Positions 4,805 through 6,829 of a stretch of 6,829 bases of DNA are shown piece after piece. The notes below the pieces were generated by a model. That model did no database searches and was not told where the DNA came from. It saw only the letters and a program-made list of their open reading frames with translations. Each line of letters starts with the position of its first letter. The first letter of the stretch is position 1. Both the position numbers and the translations under genes were made by a program. Source of the stretch: Chloroflexota bacterium (GTDB lineage: Bacteria > Chloroflexota > UBA6077). The stretch is taken from contig JAJZRD010000208.1 in the NCBI GenBank assembly GCA_021845945.1, forward strand, positions 1 through 6,829, given 5' to 3'.

Positions 4805-6145
4805 TTGAAGAGGTCGCGACCCAACGGAAAGCTGCGGCAAAAGGTCGCCACCGTAACGATCCTCTGGATCATCGTGGTGGCTGGCGTGGCCCTGGCCGCG
4901 GGCTACGCCCTGGGTGTGCCCCCCTGGAACGCCCCCGACGAGCCCGCCCACTACAACTACGTCCGCCAGGTCGCGACCACGGGAGAGCTGCCCGAACTGA
5001 AGGCCGGCGACTGGAATGCCGAGCTGTTGGAGCGGCTGAAGAGCACCAGGTTCCCCAAAGGGCAATCGGTGGACTCCATCGCCTACGAGGGCCATCAACC
5101 GCCCGCCTTCTACCTGCTGGCCGCCCCCGTCTACAGCGCCACGTCCCACCTGCCCTTGGAGGAGCGGGTGGTGGTCCTGAGGCTGCTGTCGGTGGCCCTT
5201 TCGGCGGTCACCGTGATCCTCGCCTTCCTGGTGGTCCGATCCATCTTCCCCGAGGAGCTGCCGCTGCAGCTGGCGGTAGCCGGTTTCATCGCCTTCCTGC
5301 CGATGCGCAGCGCCATCGCCGGCAGCATCAGCAACGACGCCCTGACCGAGCTGGTGGCCACCTCGCTGCTGCTGGCCATGGTCCAGATCCTTCGGGCCGG
5401 CTTCGGAAGGGGCCAGGCCCTGCTGCTGGGGCTGATGACAGGGGTAGCCCTGCTGACCAAGATGACCGTCTACGGCTACATCCCGCTGGCGCTGCTGGTC
5501 GCCCTGGTCTCCCCCCGCTCGGGCAAGGATGGCGGTTCCTCCCGGCTACCTCGCCTCGGGCTCACCCTGGCCGTCGCCCTGCTGGTCTCGGGATGGTGGT
5601 TCGTGCGAAACGGAATGCTCTACGGCAGCACCGACCTCTTCGGCCTGCAGAGACACGAGCAGGTGGTGGTGGGACAGCCACGCTTCGAGCAGCTGGACTC
5701 GGCAACGATCACCTACTTCATCACGACACTGTTTCAGAGTTTCTGGGGCCAGTTCGGCTGGATGGGGATCCCGATGAACGAGCAGGTCTACTTCGCCCTG
5801 AAGCTGATCTCCGGCCTGGTAGTCTTCGGCCTCGTCCTCTTCCTGGGCAGGGTCGTCCTGGGAAAGGGCTCACTGACCTCCCACCAGAAAAGCTCCCTCG
5901 CGCTCATGGCACTGGCCCTCGCGGCGGTGGTGGCGCAGCTGATCCTGTACAACCTCTCTTTCGTCCAGGCCCAGGGGCGATATCTCTATCCGGCCCTCCT
6001 CCCCATCGCCCTCTTCTTCGTCCTGGGATTGAGGGAACTGATGGCACCCATCCACGACCGGTTGCTGCTGACCCTCTCGGTGGGATCTCTGGCGCTGCTG
6101 GATCTCTTCTGCCTCGCCCGCTACGTGATCCCCTACTTCCGATAG
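4805..6145 (+). CDS. Polytopic membrane protein, DUF2142 / GT-C glycosyltransferase-like
   Basis: From the TTG at 4805 the product has 446 residues and about ten hydrophobic segments (roughly 16-37, 121-146, 153-169, 180-196, 204-217, 222-236, 250-266, 328-351, 364-382, 394-412, 418-440). After the first helix comes PPWNAPDEPAH (39-49). An acidic pair at this place, in the first outer loop, is the usual catalytic site of GT-C enzymes (PMT/ArnT/GT39 style). Further family-like stretches are EGHQPPAFYLLAAP (95-108), SNDAL (176-180), WWFVRNGMLYGS (264-275) and QAQGRYLYPALLP (388-400). Such proteins move sugars from polyprenyl-phosphate donors to acceptors outside the membrane, which suits the polyprenyl-phosphate hexose synthase encoded upstream. 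Acceptor and sugar are unknown, and DUF2142 members are poorly characterised. A start further upstream would translate repeat DNA and is rejected. Expression probably depends on readthrough from metG or an unseen promoter. Confidence 0.8.
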   Translation: MKRSRPNGKLRQKVATVTILWIIVVAGVALAAGYALGVPPWNAPDEPAHYNYVRQVATTGELPELKAGDWNAELLERLKSTRFPKGQSVDSIAYEGHQPPAFYLLAAPVYSATSHLPLEERVVVLRLLSVALSAVTVILAFLVVRSIFPEELPLQLAVAGFIAFLPMRSAIAGSISNDALTELVATSLLLAMVQILRAGFGRGQALLLGLMTGVALLTKMTVYGYIPLALLVALVSPRSGKDGGSSRLPRLGLTLAVALLVSGWWFVRNGMLYGSTDLFGLQRHEQVVVGQPRFEQLDSATITYFITTLFQSFWGQFGWMGIPMNEQVYFALKLISGLVVFGLVLFLGRVVLGKGSLTSHQKSSLALMALALAAVVAQLILYNLSFVQAQGRYLYPALLPIALFFVLGLRELMAPIHDRLLLTLSVGSLALLDLFCLARYVIPYFR

Positions 6146-6262
6146 TCGTCAGCTTCACGTTGCCTCCGGTGGCAGAGGCGGTATTCAGCCGTGTAAAATG
6201 GCCGGGCGAAGCCAAACTGATCGCCGGCAGGAGCCGGCTCCTACTGATAGCTGACGGTTATC
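6141..6262. repeat. Long inverted repeat spanning the spacer before the aminopeptidase gene
   Basis: GATAGTCGTCAGCT (6141-6154) and AGCTGACGGTTATC (6249-6262) are inverted copies matching at 12 of 14 positions. The two mismatches become G-U pairs in RNA, and pairing can extend by four more (two with G-U) to 6137-6140 with 6263-6266. The left arm contains the stop codon of the membrane protein gene; the right arm abuts the next ribosome site. The ends look like terminal inverted repeats of a 122-bp miniature element, but one copy cannot prove mobility. Confidence 0.55.
6229..6242. repeat. Perfect 14-bp palindrome
   Basis: AGGAGCCGGCTCCT is a perfect palindrome in the leader of the aminopeptidase gene. 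On the minus strand it is led by GTAG (6244-6241), as in the REP-like elements upstream, but it lacks their 7-bp stem and 5-nt loop layout. It has no following T-tract, so it is not a typical terminator. It may be an operator or part of the surrounding inverted repeat element. Confidence 0.5.
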
Positions 6263-6268
6263 GGGGAG
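6263..6268 (+). promoter_or_regulatory. Ribosome binding site for the aminopeptidase gene
   Basis: GGGGAG lies 7 nt before the ATG at 6276. Its first four bases can pair with 6137-6140 in a readthrough transcript, which could hide it. Upstream, TAAAAT (6194-6199) looks like a -10 box but has no good -35 partner. Confidence 0.65.
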
Positions 6269-6275
6269 TGACACC

Positions 6276-6829
6276 ATGGATATCCTGACTCAGCAAGGAT
6301 CCGTGACCGAGGTTCAAACGCCCCTCCTGGCCGTGAACCTGTTCGAGGGGGTGACGGCCCCCGGCGGTGCAATGGGCGCCGTCGACAGGGCTCTGGGGGG
6401 ACTTATCACCCAGTTGATCGCCGACGGGGAGATAAAGGGGAAGCTGGACGAGATCACCCTCCTCCACACCCAGGGGAAGGTTCCGGCCCGGCGGATCGCC
6501 GTCGTGGGGCTGGGAGCCAGGGACAAGTTCAACCTGGATGCCATAAGGAGGGCCTCGGGCAGTCTCCTGAAGAGGGCCAGGGGGATGGGGATCACGAGCT
6601 TCCACACCATCGTCCACGGCGCGGGGGCGGGCGGGTTCGGCGCCTCCGACTGCGCCCAGGCCATCGTGGAGGGCACGATCCTGGCCTCCTACGGCTACAA
6701 GCAGTTCAAGACCACCGACCAACTGCCCGCCGTGGAGCGAATGACCTTCGTGGAGGCCGACGCGAGCAAGATCCCCCGGATCGAAGAGGGGGGCCGGCTG
6801 GGCCGGATCTACGCCCAGGCGACGGAAAC
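6276..6829 (+). CDS. pepA: Leucyl aminopeptidase (peptidase family M17), N-terminal part
   Basis: The frame is open from the ATG at 6276 to the right edge, giving 184 complete codons of a protein that normally has about 480-510. The visible part is the N-terminal M17 domain. Recognisable stretches are NLFEGVTAPGGAMGAVDRAL (21-40), GLITQLIADGEIKGK (42-56), LHTQGKVPARRIAVVGLG (63-80) and AQAIVEGTILASYGYKQFKT (127-146), ending where the conserved Asn-Arg stretch before the catalytic domain should begin. The two-metal active site lies outside the window. Family members are cytoplasmic hexamers that remove N-terminal Leu and other residues from peptides; some also bind DNA as regulators. GGGGAG 7 nt upstream supports the start. 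The 130-bp spacer before it suggests independent control rather than co-translation with the membrane protein. Confidence 0.9.
   Translation, partial: MDILTQQGSVTEVQTPLLAVNLFEGVTAPGGAMGAVDRALGGLITQLIADGEIKGKLDEITLLHTQGKVPARRIAVVGLGARDKFNLDAIRRASGSLLKRARGMGITSFHTIVHGAGAGGFGASDCAQAIVEGTILASYGYKQFKTTDQLPAVERMTFVEADASKIPRIEEGGRLGRIYAQATE

Noticed and set aside
6194..6199. TAAAAT as the -10 box of a pepA promoter
   Set aside because: At normal spacing there is no -35 match (GGCAGA at 6171-6176). The TTGCCT at 6160-6165 is 28 bp away, which is too far.

Overview
This is a high-GC bacterial window. It suggests a free-living bacterium, possibly of the Chloroflexota/Dehalococcoidia type. That guess rests on the overall look only: high GC, frequent TTG starts, an Ala/Pro-rich lipoprotein leader, a MetG with a KFSTS signature, and small palindromic repeats between genes. 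No rRNA or other phylogenetic marker was compared, so the taxonomy is tentative.

Layout. On the minus strand, 1-126 is the start of a lipoprotein gene that runs off the left edge. A 302-bp divergent spacer (127-428) carries a good sigma70-type promoter (356-385) facing right. A tight plus-strand block follows: a membrane-anchored YdcF/DUF218 protein (429-1073), a family 2 glycosyltransferase of the rhamnosyltransferase-like type (1075-2052), a second family 2 glycosyltransferase resembling dolichyl/polyprenyl-phosphate hexose synthases (2052-2825), and methionyl-tRNA synthetase (2836-4470). Junctions are +1 nt, a 1-nt overlap, and 10 nt, so these four genes are probably one transcript. A 334-bp spacer (4471-4804) is packed with REP-like palindromes. 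Then come a polytopic DUF2142/GT-C-like membrane protein (4805-6145) and, after a 130-bp spacer with its own inverted repeats, the start of an M17 leucyl aminopeptidase (6276 to the right edge).

How the genes may work together. The second glycosyltransferase probably loads a hexose onto a polyprenyl phosphate. GT-C membrane glycosyltransferases such as the one at 4805 use exactly that kind of lipid-linked donor on the outer face of the membrane. The first glycosyltransferase and the YdcF-like protein fit the same cell-envelope glycan theme. MetG and the aminopeptidase are housekeeping genes lying in or next to this cluster.

The strongest non-coding signal is at 4499-4762. Five half-elements share one architecture: GTAG, one base, a 7-bp stem and a 5-nt loop. 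Stem sequences differ but pairing is kept, including base-pair swaps. Four halves form two head-to-head pairs, as in bacterial REP/BIME elements. Also notable are a run of nine G inside the first glycosyltransferase and a long inverted repeat around the aminopeptidase leader that could mask its ribosome binding site. I found no CRISPR array, tRNA, rRNA or phage gene, and no evidence for an entirely new multi-gene system.
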